A stretch of DNA of 59,448 nucleotides from Nocardia neocaledoniensis. GTDB taxonomy: Bacteria; Actinomycetota; Actinomycetes; Mycobacteriales; Mycobacteriaceae. Positions 42,439 to 49,855 of the stretch are shown here, piece by piece. The translations under genes and the position numbers were made by a program. The DNA is taken from assembly GCF_029868625.1 (NCBI RefSeq), contig NZ_JARWOJ010000248.1, positions 1-59,448 of the forward strand, given 5' to 3'. The notes under the pieces were generated by a model. The model saw only the letters and a program-made list of their open reading frames with translations, did not search any database and was not told the origin of the DNA. How positions within the stretch are numbered: position 1 is the stretch's first letter; each line of letters begins with the position of its first letter.

Positions 42439-43860
42439 TCAGATCAGGTACTGGCACTGGTCGCGGCGCACGAACTTGCCGTCGCCCTTGCGCCCCCGGT
42501 ACTCCCCGTCGGCGACCACGACCTTGCCGCGCGAGAGCACCACGTCGACGTGACCGTCGATCTCGTAGCCCTCCCAGGCGGAGTGGTCCATGTTCATGTG
42601 GTGGGTCTTGCCAAGGCCGATGGAGGTGTGGCCGTTCGGGTCGTAGACCACGATGTCGGCGTCGGCGCCCGGCGCGAGCACGCCCTTGCGGCCGTACAGA
42701 CCGAACATCCTGGCCGGGGTCGTGGAGGTGATCTCCACCCAGCGCTCCAGGGTGATCCGGCCGTCCACCACCCCCTGGTACATCAGGTCCATCCGGTGCT
42801 CGACCGAGCCGATGCCGTTGGGGATCTTGGAGAAATCGCCGATCCCCATGTCCTTCTGCCCCTTCATGCAGAACGGGCAGTGATCGGTGGACACCATCTG
42901 CAGATCGTTGGTGCGCAGGGCCTGCCACACCTGGTTCTGGTGCTCTTCCTCCCGCGAGCGCAGCGGTGTCGAGCACACCCACTTCGCGCCCTCGAAGCCC
43001 GGCGCGCCCAAGTTGTCCTCGAGCGAGAGGTACAGGTACTGCGGGCAGGTCTCGCCGAACACATTGCGGCCGCGATCGCGGGCCGCGGCCAGCTGCGCCA
43101 CCGCCTGCTTGGCCGACACGTGCACCACGTACAGCGGCGCGCCGGTGAGATCGGCGAGCATGATCGCGCGGTGGGTGGCCTCCTCCTCGAGCTGCCAGGC
43201 CCTGGCCACCCCGTGGTAGTACGGATCGGTCTTGCCCTGGGCGAGCAGCTGTTCGACGAGCACGTCGATGGCCGGGCCGTTCTCGGCGTGCATCATCGTG
43301 AGCAGGCCCGTGTCGGCGCCGGTCTGCATGGCGCGCAGGATCTGCGCGTCGTCGCTGTAGAACACGCCGGGGTAGGCCATGAAGAGCTTGTAGCTGGTGA
43401 TGCCCTCGTCGGGCAGCCTGCGCAGCTCCGCCAGCGACTCCTTGTTCACCTCGCCGATGATCTGGTGGAACGAGTAGTCGACGGCGCACTGCCCGGCGGC
43501 CATGTCGTGCCAGGTCTGCAGGCTCTCGGGCACCCGCTCACCGAACTTCTGCACCGCGAAGTCGATGATCATGGTGGTGCCGCCCCAGGCGGCCGCCCTG
43601 GTGCCGGTCTCGAAGTCGTCGGCGGCGGTGGTGCCGCCGAACGGCATCGACATGTGCGTGTGCGCGTCGATACCGCCGGGGATGACGTACTTGCCGCTCG
43701 CGTCGATGACCGTGTCGACGGTCTCGGCGAGATTCGCGCCGAGCACCGTGCTGCCCGGTTCGAGCAGCGCGACGATGCGTTCACCGTCGACGAGCACGTC
43801 GGCGGCGCCGCGCCCGGTCGCCGAGACGACCGTGCCGCCCGTGATCAAAGTCGTTGCCAT
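42439..43860 (-). CDS. hydA: Dihydropyrimidinase (hydantoinase family)
   Basis: 473 residues, cyclic amidohydrolase superfamily. It hydrolyses 5,6-dihydrouracil/dihydrothymine to N-carbamoyl-beta-amino acids. The two-metal site is complete: H67 and H69 (DAHTHM), the carboxylated lysine K158 (SYKLFMAY), H191 (MMHAENGP), H247 (YVVHVSAKQ) and D326 (STDHCPF). It follows the nitrilase-type amidase gene by 16 bp and precedes the LLM gene by 9 bp. D-hydantoinase activity is often found in the same family, but the aminotransferase and semialdehyde dehydrogenase context favours dihydropyrimidines. Confidence 0.93.
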   Translation of the reverse strand: MATTLITGGTVVSATGRGAADVLVDGERIVALLEPGSTVLGANLAETVDTVIDASGKYVIPGGIDAHTHMSMPFGGTTAADDFETGTRAAAWGGTTMIIDFAVQKFGERVPESLQTWHDMAAGQCAVDYSFHQIIGEVNKESLAELRRLPDEGITSYKLFMAYPGVFYSDDAQILRAMQTGADTGLLTMMHAENGPAIDVLVEQLLAQGKTDPYYHGVARAWQLEEEATHRAIMLADLTGAPLYVVHVSAKQAVAQLAAARDRGRNVFGETCPQYLYLSLEDNLGAPGFEGAKWVCSTPLRSREEEHQNQVWQALRTNDLQMVSTDHCPFCMKGQKDMGIGDFSKIPNGIGSVEHRMDLMYQGVVDGRITLERWVEITSTTPARMFGLYGRKGVLAPGADADIVVYDPNGHTSIGLGKTHHMNMDHSAWEGYEIDGHVDVVLSRGKVVVADGEYRGRKGDGKFVRRDQCQYLI

Positions 43861-43876
43861 ACGAAACCTCCCGCGC

Positions 43877-44725
43877 TCAGGGCGCCACGATGGCGTCGTA
43901 GGAGTCCGGGCGCCGATCGCGGTAGAACTGCCAGTCGCTGCGCACCTCGCGCACCAGATCCAGGTCGATCTCGCGGATCACCAGTTCGTCGGTGTCGGTG
44001 GAGGCGATGTCGCCGACGTAGTTGCCGCGCGGATCGACGAAATACGAGCTGCCGTAGAAGGTGACCGCGTCATCGCCGAATTCGGCCGTCTCGGTGCCGA
44101 TCCGGTTGTTGGCGGCGATGTAGTACTGATTCGCGGCCGCGGCGGCGGGCTGCTCGAGTTCCCAGAGGCGGTTGGACAGACCGGGTTTGGTGGCGGAGGG
44201 GTTGAACACCAACTCGGCGCCGCCGAGACCGTAGGCGCGCCAGCCCTCGGGGAAATGCCGGTCGTAGCAGATGTAGACGCCGATCTTGCCGACCGCCGTG
44301 TCGAATACCGGATAGCCGAGATTGCCGGGGCGGAAGTAGAACTTCTCCCAGAAGCTCGGCAGGTGCGGGATGTGGTGCTTACGGTATTTGCCCAGGTAGC
44401 TGCCGTCGGCGTCGATCACCGCCGCGGTGTTGTACAGCACGCCGGGCTGGTCTTCCTCGTACACCGGGAGCACGATCACCATCTGGTGCGCCCGCGCCAG
44501 TTCGGCGAAACGCTCGGTGGTGGGGCCCGGAACCGATTCGGCGTACTCGTAGTACTTCTTGTCCTGCACATTGCCGAAATACGGTCCGTAGAACAGTTCC
44601 TGGAAGCAGATGACCTGCACTCCAGCGGCCGCGGCTTCCTCGACGAATCCCTCGTGCTTGGTGAGCATCGACTTCTTGTCGCCGGTCCACGTTGCCTGGG
44701 TGATGGCTGCCTTGATTGTCGTCAC
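43877..44725 (-). CDS. Nitrilase-superfamily amidohydrolase, probable beta-ureidopropionase
   Basis: 282 residues, carbon-nitrogen hydrolase fold with the catalytic triad E43 (FQELFYGPYF), K116 (KYRKHHIPH) and C153 (VYICYDRHFPE). It resembles N-carbamoylputrescine amidase and N-carbamoyl-beta-alanine amidase. As the first gene of an operon with dihydropyrimidinase and beta-amino-acid transaminase, the likely substrate is N-carbamoyl-beta-alanine or its 2-methyl form, releasing carbon dioxide and ammonia. Start is the GTG at 44725 with AGGAG on the coding strand about 8 nt upstream. Confidence 0.9.
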   Translation of the reverse strand: MTTIKAAITQATWTGDKKSMLTKHEGFVEEAAAAGVQVICFQELFYGPYFGNVQDKKYYEYAESVPGPTTERFAELARAHQMVIVLPVYEEDQPGVLYNTAAVIDADGSYLGKYRKHHIPHLPSFWEKFYFRPGNLGYPVFDTAVGKIGVYICYDRHFPEGWRAYGLGGAELVFNPSATKPGLSNRLWELEQPAAAAANQYYIAANNRIGTETAEFGDDAVTFYGSSYFVDPRGNYVGDIASTDTDELVIREIDLDLVREVRSDWQFYRDRRPDSYDAIVAP

Positions 44726-44835
44726 CTGTCGATCTCCTACCGAAGTTGGTTATGTTATCTTCGACGGTAAACATTTCCTGAATATTTCAGTCAATGCCGG
44801 AAGTGTAAATCTCGCACCGTGATCGAGAAGTGGAA
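44726..44835. promoter_or_regulatory. Divergent control region of pyrimidine operon and MocR gene
   Basis: This 110-bp AT-rich gap holds CTGAATATTTCAG (44778-44790), a 5-bp-arm dyad with a TAT centre, and a short direct repeat GTTATGTTAT (44748-44757). Reading leftward, TTGACT (44794-44789) is a possible -35 for the catabolic operon. MocR regulators usually bind direct repeats in such gaps, so both elements are candidates. Confidence 0.45.
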
Positions 44836-46194
44836 ATGAACGACCGGATTCAGATCGATGACCCGACACCCGCCGGGATCGCCGGGGCCATCGCCCGCCT
44901 GATCACCAGCGGAGAGCTACGTCCGGGCGATCGGCTGCCGACCGTGCGGGAGCTGTCAAGCCGGCTGGGCGTGAGCCCGGCGACGGTCAGTCACGGCTGG
45001 CGGGCACTGGCGCAGGCCGGACTCGTGGTCTCCCGGGGGCGCAGCGGCACCTTCGTCGCCGAGGGCGGACACCGCCCCCGTCCCGTCTCCCGCACCGACG
45101 GCATGACCAAGGGCGCCACCTCGGCGCGACTCGACCTCTCGCTCGGCACCCCCGACCCACTGCTGCTCCCCGAGGTCGGCGCGATCCTGTCGCGGCTGGC
45201 CCTCGGCACGGAAACCACCGACTACCACCAGGCGCCGGTGGTGCCCGAACTCGGCCGGCTGCTCCAGGCCGACTGGCCGACCAGGTCAGGGGCGCTCACC
45301 GTGGTCGACGGCGCCATGGACGCCGTCGCCCGCAGCCTGCAGGCGGTGGTCCGCTTCGGCGACCGGGTGATCGTGGAGGACCCCACCTTCCCCTACATCC
45401 TCGATTACCTCGACTCCATCGGCGCGGAGACCGTCCCGGTCGGCATGGACGAAGAGGGCCTGCTCCCAAACGAATTCGCGCGCGCCCTGGCCACCGGCGC
45501 CACCGCCGCCGTCCTGCAACCGCGCGCGCAGAACCCCACCGGCGCGTCCATGAGCGCCGAGCGCGCCGCCGAACTGGCCGAGATCCTGCGCTGCGGCGAG
45601 CACCGGTGCGTGGTCATCGAGGACGACCACTCCGGCCCGGTGGTGCCCGCCCCCGACGTGAGCCTCGGACGCTGGCTGCCCGACCAGGTGCTGCATGTGC
45701 GCAGCTACTCCAAATCGCACGGACCCGACCTGCGGATCGCGGCGCTGTCGGGCCCGGAGGAGGTCATCGACCGGATCGTGGCCACCCGCGTGCTCGGTCC
45801 CGGCTGGACACCGCGCATCCTGCAGCGCCTGCTGTACGAGATGCTGCGCGACGAGACCGTCACCCGCACAGTGGAATTCGCGCGCGACCAGTACCAGGCC
45901 CGGCGCCGCGCCCTGGTCACCGCGCTCGGCACGCGCGGGGTGCGGATCGCCGACGGCCAGGGCCTCAACGCGTGGCTGCCCGTCGCCGACGAGCGCAGCG
46001 CCCTGGTTCACCTGGCGGCCAACGGCATCCGCGTCGCGCCGGGCGGGCCGTTCTTCGCCGCCGACCGCGGGCATCCCGAGGCCGTGCGCGTGACCATCGC
46101 CCCGCTGACCGACGGCGTCGACGAGGTGGCCGCCGTGCTCGCCATGGCCGCGCGCCCCCGCCAGGCCGAATACTTCTCCCTCGGCGACGCCTGA
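44836..46194 (+). CDS. MocR-family transcriptional regulator (GntR HTH fused to aminotransferase-like domain)
   Basis: 452 residues from the ATG at 44836. Residues about 10-75 are a GntR winged helix (SGELRPGDRLPTVRELSSRL, then GVSPATVSHGWRALAQAGLV); the rest is a type I aminotransferase-like domain with the PLP lysine K293 in RSYSKSHGPDLR and the AQNPTG motif for PLP contacts. MocR proteins use PLP or an amino compound as effector rather than as catalyst. Being divergent from the pyrimidine operon, it is the probable activator or repressor responding to beta-alanine, 3-aminoisobutyrate or an upstream intermediate. A GTG at 44830 is an alternative start. Confidence 0.9.
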   Translation: MNDRIQIDDPTPAGIAGAIARLITSGELRPGDRLPTVRELSSRLGVSPATVSHGWRALAQAGLVVSRGRSGTFVAEGGHRPRPVSRTDGMTKGATSARLDLSLGTPDPLLLPEVGAILSRLALGTETTDYHQAPVVPELGRLLQADWPTRSGALTVVDGAMDAVARSLQAVVRFGDRVIVEDPTFPYILDYLDSIGAETVPVGMDEEGLLPNEFARALATGATAAVLQPRAQNPTGASMSAERAAELAEILRCGEHRCVVIEDDHSGPVVPAPDVSLGRWLPDQVLHVRSYSKSHGPDLRIAALSGPEEVIDRIVATRVLGPGWTPRILQRLLYEMLRDETVTRTVEFARDQYQARRRALVTALGTRGVRIADGQGLNAWLPVADERSALVHLAANGIRVAPGGPFFAADRGHPEAVRVTIAPLTDGVDEVAAVLAMAARPRQAEYFSLGDA

Positions 46195-46204
46195 CCACAA
46201 CGAC

Positions 46205-46237
46205 GGAAGCCCGCCACCGAAACGGTGACGGGCTTCC
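46205..46237. terminator. Bidirectional stem-loop between MocR and fadB
   Basis: GGAAGCCCGCCACCG (46205-46219) and CGGTGACGGGCTTCC (46223-46237) form a 15-bp stem with one mismatch and an AAA loop, between two convergent stop codons (46194 and 46262). Confidence 0.75.
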
Positions 46238-46261
46238 TGACCGGCTGGAGCCGGGTGCTGC

Positions 46262-48412
46262 TTACTTGCGCAGCGAGGCCGGAACCTCGAAGCGCGGGCC
46301 GAACTTCTTCGCCAGCTCGTCGGCGCGGGCCACGAAGGCCTCCTGGCCGCCCGGGTAACCGACGATGAACTGGTGCGAACCGCCCGACCAGGCCGGGAAG
46401 CCGATGCCGAAGATCGAGCCGATGTTCGCGTCGGCGGTGCTGGTGAGCACGCCTTCGTCGAAGCACTTCTGGGTCTCGATGGCCTCGGCGAACATCATCC
46501 GGTCCTTGAGGTCCTGGAAGGTCACGCCCTCCGGGAGCTCACGGCTGGAGTTGTAGAGCGAGCGCAGCTCGTCCCACAGGCCGGTGGCCTTGCCGTCGAC
46601 GTAGTCGTAGAAGCCGGCGCCGCCCGCCTTGCCCTTGCGGTCGTACTTGCCGACCAGGGTGTCGAGCACCTCGGCGGTCTTCGCGGAGGCGGCGTTGAGC
46701 TCGCCACCGGCCGCGAGGATGGCCTCGGCGGTCTCCTTGTAGATCTTCTGCATGGTGGTGAAGTTCAGCTCGTCGCTGAGCTTCAGCGGCGCGGCCGGGT
46801 AGCCCGCCTGCAGACCGGCCTGCTCGACGGTGGCCGGGTCGATGCCCTCGGCGACCATGGAGATGGCCTCGTTGATGAAGGTACCGATCACGCGCGAGGT
46901 GAAGAAGCCACGGCTGTCGTTGACGACGATCGGGGTCTTCTTGATGGCGAGGGTGTAGTCGTACACCCGGGCCAGCGCCTCGTCGGAGGTCTTCTCGCCC
47001 TTGATGATCTCCACCAGCGGCATCTTGTCCACGGGGGAGAAGAAGTGGATACCGATGAAGTCCTCGGAGCGCTTCACGCCCTCGGCCAGCAGGGTGATCG
47101 GCAGGGTGGAGGTGTTCGAGCCGAGCAGCGCGTCGGCGTCGACGATGTCCTCGATCTCCTGGAAGACCTTGTTCTTGAGCTCCGGGTTCTCGAACACGGC
47201 TTCGATCACGAAGTCGACACCCGCGAAGTCGGCCGCGTCGGCGGTCGGCTTGATGCGGGCCAGCAGCGCGTCGGACTTCTCCTGGGTGGTCTTGCCACGC
47301 GAGAGAGCCTTGGCCTCGATGGCCTCCGAGTACGCCTTGCCCTTCTCGGCGGCCTCGAGCTTCACGTCCTTGAGGACGACCTCGTAGCCGGCCTTGGCGG
47401 AGACGTAGGCGATGCCCGCGCCCATCATGCCCGCGCCGATGACACCGATCTTCTTGATCTCACGCTTGGGCACGTCCTTCGGACGCGAACCGCCGTTGTT
47501 GATGCTGTTCAGGTCGAAGAAGAACGCCTGGATCATGTTCTTGGCGACCGGGCCGGTCAGCAGACCGACGAAGTAGCGCGACTCGATCAGCGACGCGTTG
47601 TCGATGTCGACCTGCGCGCCCTCGACCGCGGCGGCCATGATCGCGCGCGGGGCCGGCATGTTGGCGCCCTTGATCTGCTTGCGCAGGTTGGCCGGGAACG
47701 CGGGCAGGTTCGCCGCGAGCGCCGGGGTGGCCGGGGTGCCGCCGGGGATCTTGAAACCCTTCTTGTCCCACGGCTGGGCCGCCTCCGGGTTGGCCGCGAT
47801 CCACGCCTTGGCGGCGGGCAGCAGCTCCTCGACCGAGGACACGACCTCGTCGATCAGGCCGATTTCCTTGGCCTTGGTGACCCGGTGACGCTGACCCTGC
47901 AGCAGCACCTGCATCAGCGCGCCCTGCAGACCGAGCATGCGCACGGTGCGGGTGACGCCGCCGCCGGCGGGCAGCAGGCCGAGGCTCACCTCGGGCAGGC
48001 CGATGGCCGAGCCCTTGACGTCGGCGGCGACCCGGTAGTGGGTGGCCAGCGCGATCTCGAGGCCACCGCCGAGGGCGGCACCGTTGATGGCGGCGACGAC
48101 CGGCTTGCCGAGCTGCTCGAGGCGGCGCAGCGGGCCCTTGACGTCGTTGAGCATCTTCATGACCTCGGGCGCGTTGTCCGGGCCCACCTGCATCATGTTC
48201 TTCAGATCGCCGCCGGCGAAGAAGGTCTTCTTACCGGAGGTGAGCACGACACCGGTGATGTCGTCCTTCTCGGCCTCCAGGCGGTCCACGGTCGCGGCCA
48301 TCGAGGCGATGTACGCGTCGTTCATGGTGTTGGCGCCCTGGCTGGGGTCGTCGATCGTGAGGACGACCACGCCGTCGGCGTCCTTCTCCCAGCCGATGAT
48401 GTTGTCAGTCAT
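46262..48412 (-). CDS. fadB: Trifunctional-type fatty acid oxidation protein FadB (enoyl-CoA hydratase / 3-hydroxyacyl-CoA dehydrogenase)
   Basis: 716 residues. The N-terminal crotonase domain (to about 195) includes KKTFFAGGDLKNMMQVG and INGAALGGGLEIALATHYRV, forming the oxyanion hole and active site. From about residue 318 comes the NAD-binding dehydrogenase domain (KKIGVIGAGMMGAGIAYVSA) with IGIHFFSPVDKMPLVEIIKG carrying the catalytic His. A C-terminal dehydrogenase domain follows. It hydrates and oxidises acyl-CoA in beta-oxidation, with the thiolase FadA encoded 39 bp upstream. Codon use is strongly biased, consistent with high expression. It is convergent with MocR across a terminator. 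Confidence 0.95.
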   Translation of the reverse strand: MTDNIIGWEKDADGVVVLTIDDPSQGANTMNDAYIASMAATVDRLEAEKDDITGVVLTSGKKTFFAGGDLKNMMQVGPDNAPEVMKMLNDVKGPLRRLEQLGKPVVAAINGAALGGGLEIALATHYRVAADVKGSAIGLPEVSLGLLPAGGGVTRTVRMLGLQGALMQVLLQGQRHRVTKAKEIGLIDEVVSSVEELLPAAKAWIAANPEAAQPWDKKGFKIPGGTPATPALAANLPAFPANLRKQIKGANMPAPRAIMAAAVEGAQVDIDNASLIESRYFVGLLTGPVAKNMIQAFFFDLNSINNGGSRPKDVPKREIKKIGVIGAGMMGAGIAYVSAKAGYEVVLKDVKLEAAEKGKAYSEAIEAKALSRGKTTQEKSDALLARIKPTADAADFAGVDFVIEAVFENPELKNKVFQEIEDIVDADALLGSNTSTLPITLLAEGVKRSEDFIGIHFFSPVDKMPLVEIIKGEKTSDEALARVYDYTLAIKKTPIVVNDSRGFFTSRVIGTFINEAISMVAEGIDPATVEQAGLQAGYPAAPLKLSDELNFTTMQKIYKETAEAILAAGGELNAASAKTAEVLDTLVGKYDRKGKAGGAGFYDYVDGKATGLWDELRSLYNSSRELPEGVTFQDLKDRMMFAEAIETQKCFDEGVLTSTADANIGSIFGIGFPAWSGGSHQFIVGYPGGQEAFVARADELAKKFGPRFEVPASLRK

Positions 48413-48451
48413 AGTTTTTCGTTCTCTCCTATGAGAAGTGTCGGCCGGGGA

Positions 48452-49666
48452 TCAGACGCGCTCGATGATGGTGGCGACACCCATGCCGCCACCGATGCAC
48501 AGGGTGACCAGGCCGTAGCGCGCGTTGCGACGCTCCAGCTCGTCGACCACGGTGCCGGTGATCATCGCGCCGGTGGCGCCCAGCGGGTGGCCCATGGCGA
48601 TCGCGCCGCCGTTGACGTTCAGCTTCTCGTCCGGGACGTTCAGGTCCTTCTGGAACTTCAGCACCACGGAGGCGAACGCCTCGTTGATCTCGACGAGGTC
48701 CATGTCGTCGATGGTCAGGCCGGCCTTGGCCAGGGCCTTCTTCGCGGCCGGGGTGGGGCCGGTCAGCATGATGGTGGAGTCGGCACCGGAGGTGGCGGTC
48801 GCGACGATGCGGGCCTTCGGGGTCAGACCCGAGTTCTTGCCCGCTTCCTCGGAGCCGACCAGCACCAGGGCGGCGCCGTCGACGATGCCCGAGCTGTTGC
48901 CGCCGTGGTGGACGTGGTTGATCTTCTCGATGTAGGTGTACTTCTGCAGCGCGACGGCGTCGAAGCCACCCATCTCACCGATGCCGGCGAAGGAGGGGTT
49001 CAGCTTGCCGAGGTCGGCGGCGGTGGTGCCGGGACGCATGTGCTCGTCGTTGTCGAGCACGACGAGGCCGTTCTGGTCCTTGACCGGCACGATCGACTTG
49101 GCGAAGTAGCCGCCGGTGGTGGCCTTGGCGGCCAGCTCCTGCGAACGCACCGCGTAGGCGTCGACGTCGTCGCGGGAGAAGCCCTCGATGGTGGCGATCA
49201 GGTCGGCCGAGATGCCCTGCGGCACGAAGTAGCCGTCGTAGTTGGTGGCCGGGTCCAGCGCCCAGGAGCCGCCGTCGGAGCCCATCGGCACGCGCGACAT
49301 GGACTCGACGCCACCGGCGATGACGAGGTCGTCGAAGCCGGAGCGCACCTTCTGCGCGGCCAGGTTCACGGCCTCGAGGCCGGAGGCACAGAAACGGTTG
49401 AGCTGGAAACCACCGACGGTGTCGGGCAGACCCGCGATGGTGACCGCGGTGCGGGCGATGTCCATGCCCTGGTCACCGACGGGGGTGACGACACCGAGGA
49501 TGAGGTCCGAGATCTGGTCCTCGTCGAGGTTGGGGAAGCGGCCACGCAGCTCCTGGATCAGACCAACAGTCAGATCGATCGGCTTGACCGAGTGCAGCGA
49601 GCCGTTCTTCTTGCCGCGGCCGCGCGGAGTGCGGATGGCCTCGTAGATGTAGGCCTCTGTGGTCAT
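48452..49666 (-). CDS. fadA: Acetyl-CoA C-acyltransferase (3-ketoacyl-CoA thiolase) FadA
   Basis: 404 residues from the ATG at 49666. The acylated Cys is C93 ([10 protein letters not shown]); the C-terminal [14 protein letters not shown] and LCIGGGMG carry the catalytic His and second Cys. It performs the thiolytic step of beta-oxidation and forms a complex with FadB, encoded 39 bp downstream. A 37-codon upstream extension to 49777 is in frame but has a non-family sequence, and the AAGGAAGG ribosome-like stretch lies downstream of it, so the 49666 start is preferred. The codon bias matches fadB. Confidence 0.95.
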   Translation of the reverse strand: MTTEAYIYEAIRTPRGRGKKNGSLHSVKPIDLTVGLIQELRGRFPNLDEDQISDLILGVVTPVGDQGMDIARTAVTIAGLPDTVGGFQLNRFCASGLEAVNLAAQKVRSGFDDLVIAGGVESMSRVPMGSDGGSWALDPATNYDGYFVPQGISADLIATIEGFSRDDVDAYAVRSQELAAKATTGGYFAKSIVPVKDQNGLVVLDNDEHMRPGTTAADLGKLNPSFAGIGEMGGFDAVALQKYTYIEKINHVHHGGNSSGIVDGAALVLVGSEEAGKNSGLTPKARIVATATSGADSTIMLTGPTPAAKKALAKAGLTIDDMDLVEINEAFASVVLKFQKDLNVPDEKLNVNGGAIAMGHPLGATGAMITGTVVDELERRNARYGLVTLCIGGGMGVATIIERV

Positions 49667-49855
49667 ATCGGAGTGTTTCCTTCCTTGGGGTGCGGTGGCC
49701 GCACGAACGCCACGACCTATCGTCTTCGACGCCGTACAAATCCGGCAGCACCAGCGGAGCATAGAGCCATGCCCCATCCGGCGATCCCGGCCACCCGTTC
49801 ATACTACCGTGGTGTGCGAACTCCGGTTAACTTAACGTGGTCCGGCGGGTGGCTG

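Noticed and set aside
49667..49777. N-terminal extension of FadA
   Set aside because: In frame, but not homologous to thiolase starts, and the purine-rich ribosome-like stretch lies inside it, next to the 49666 ATG.
49826..49836. GTTAA-C-TTAAC palindrome between fadA and dnaX as a fatty-acid regulator site
   Set aside because: Only 5-bp arms, about 160 bp from the fadA start and nearer the dnaX end; too weak to call without a genome-wide motif.
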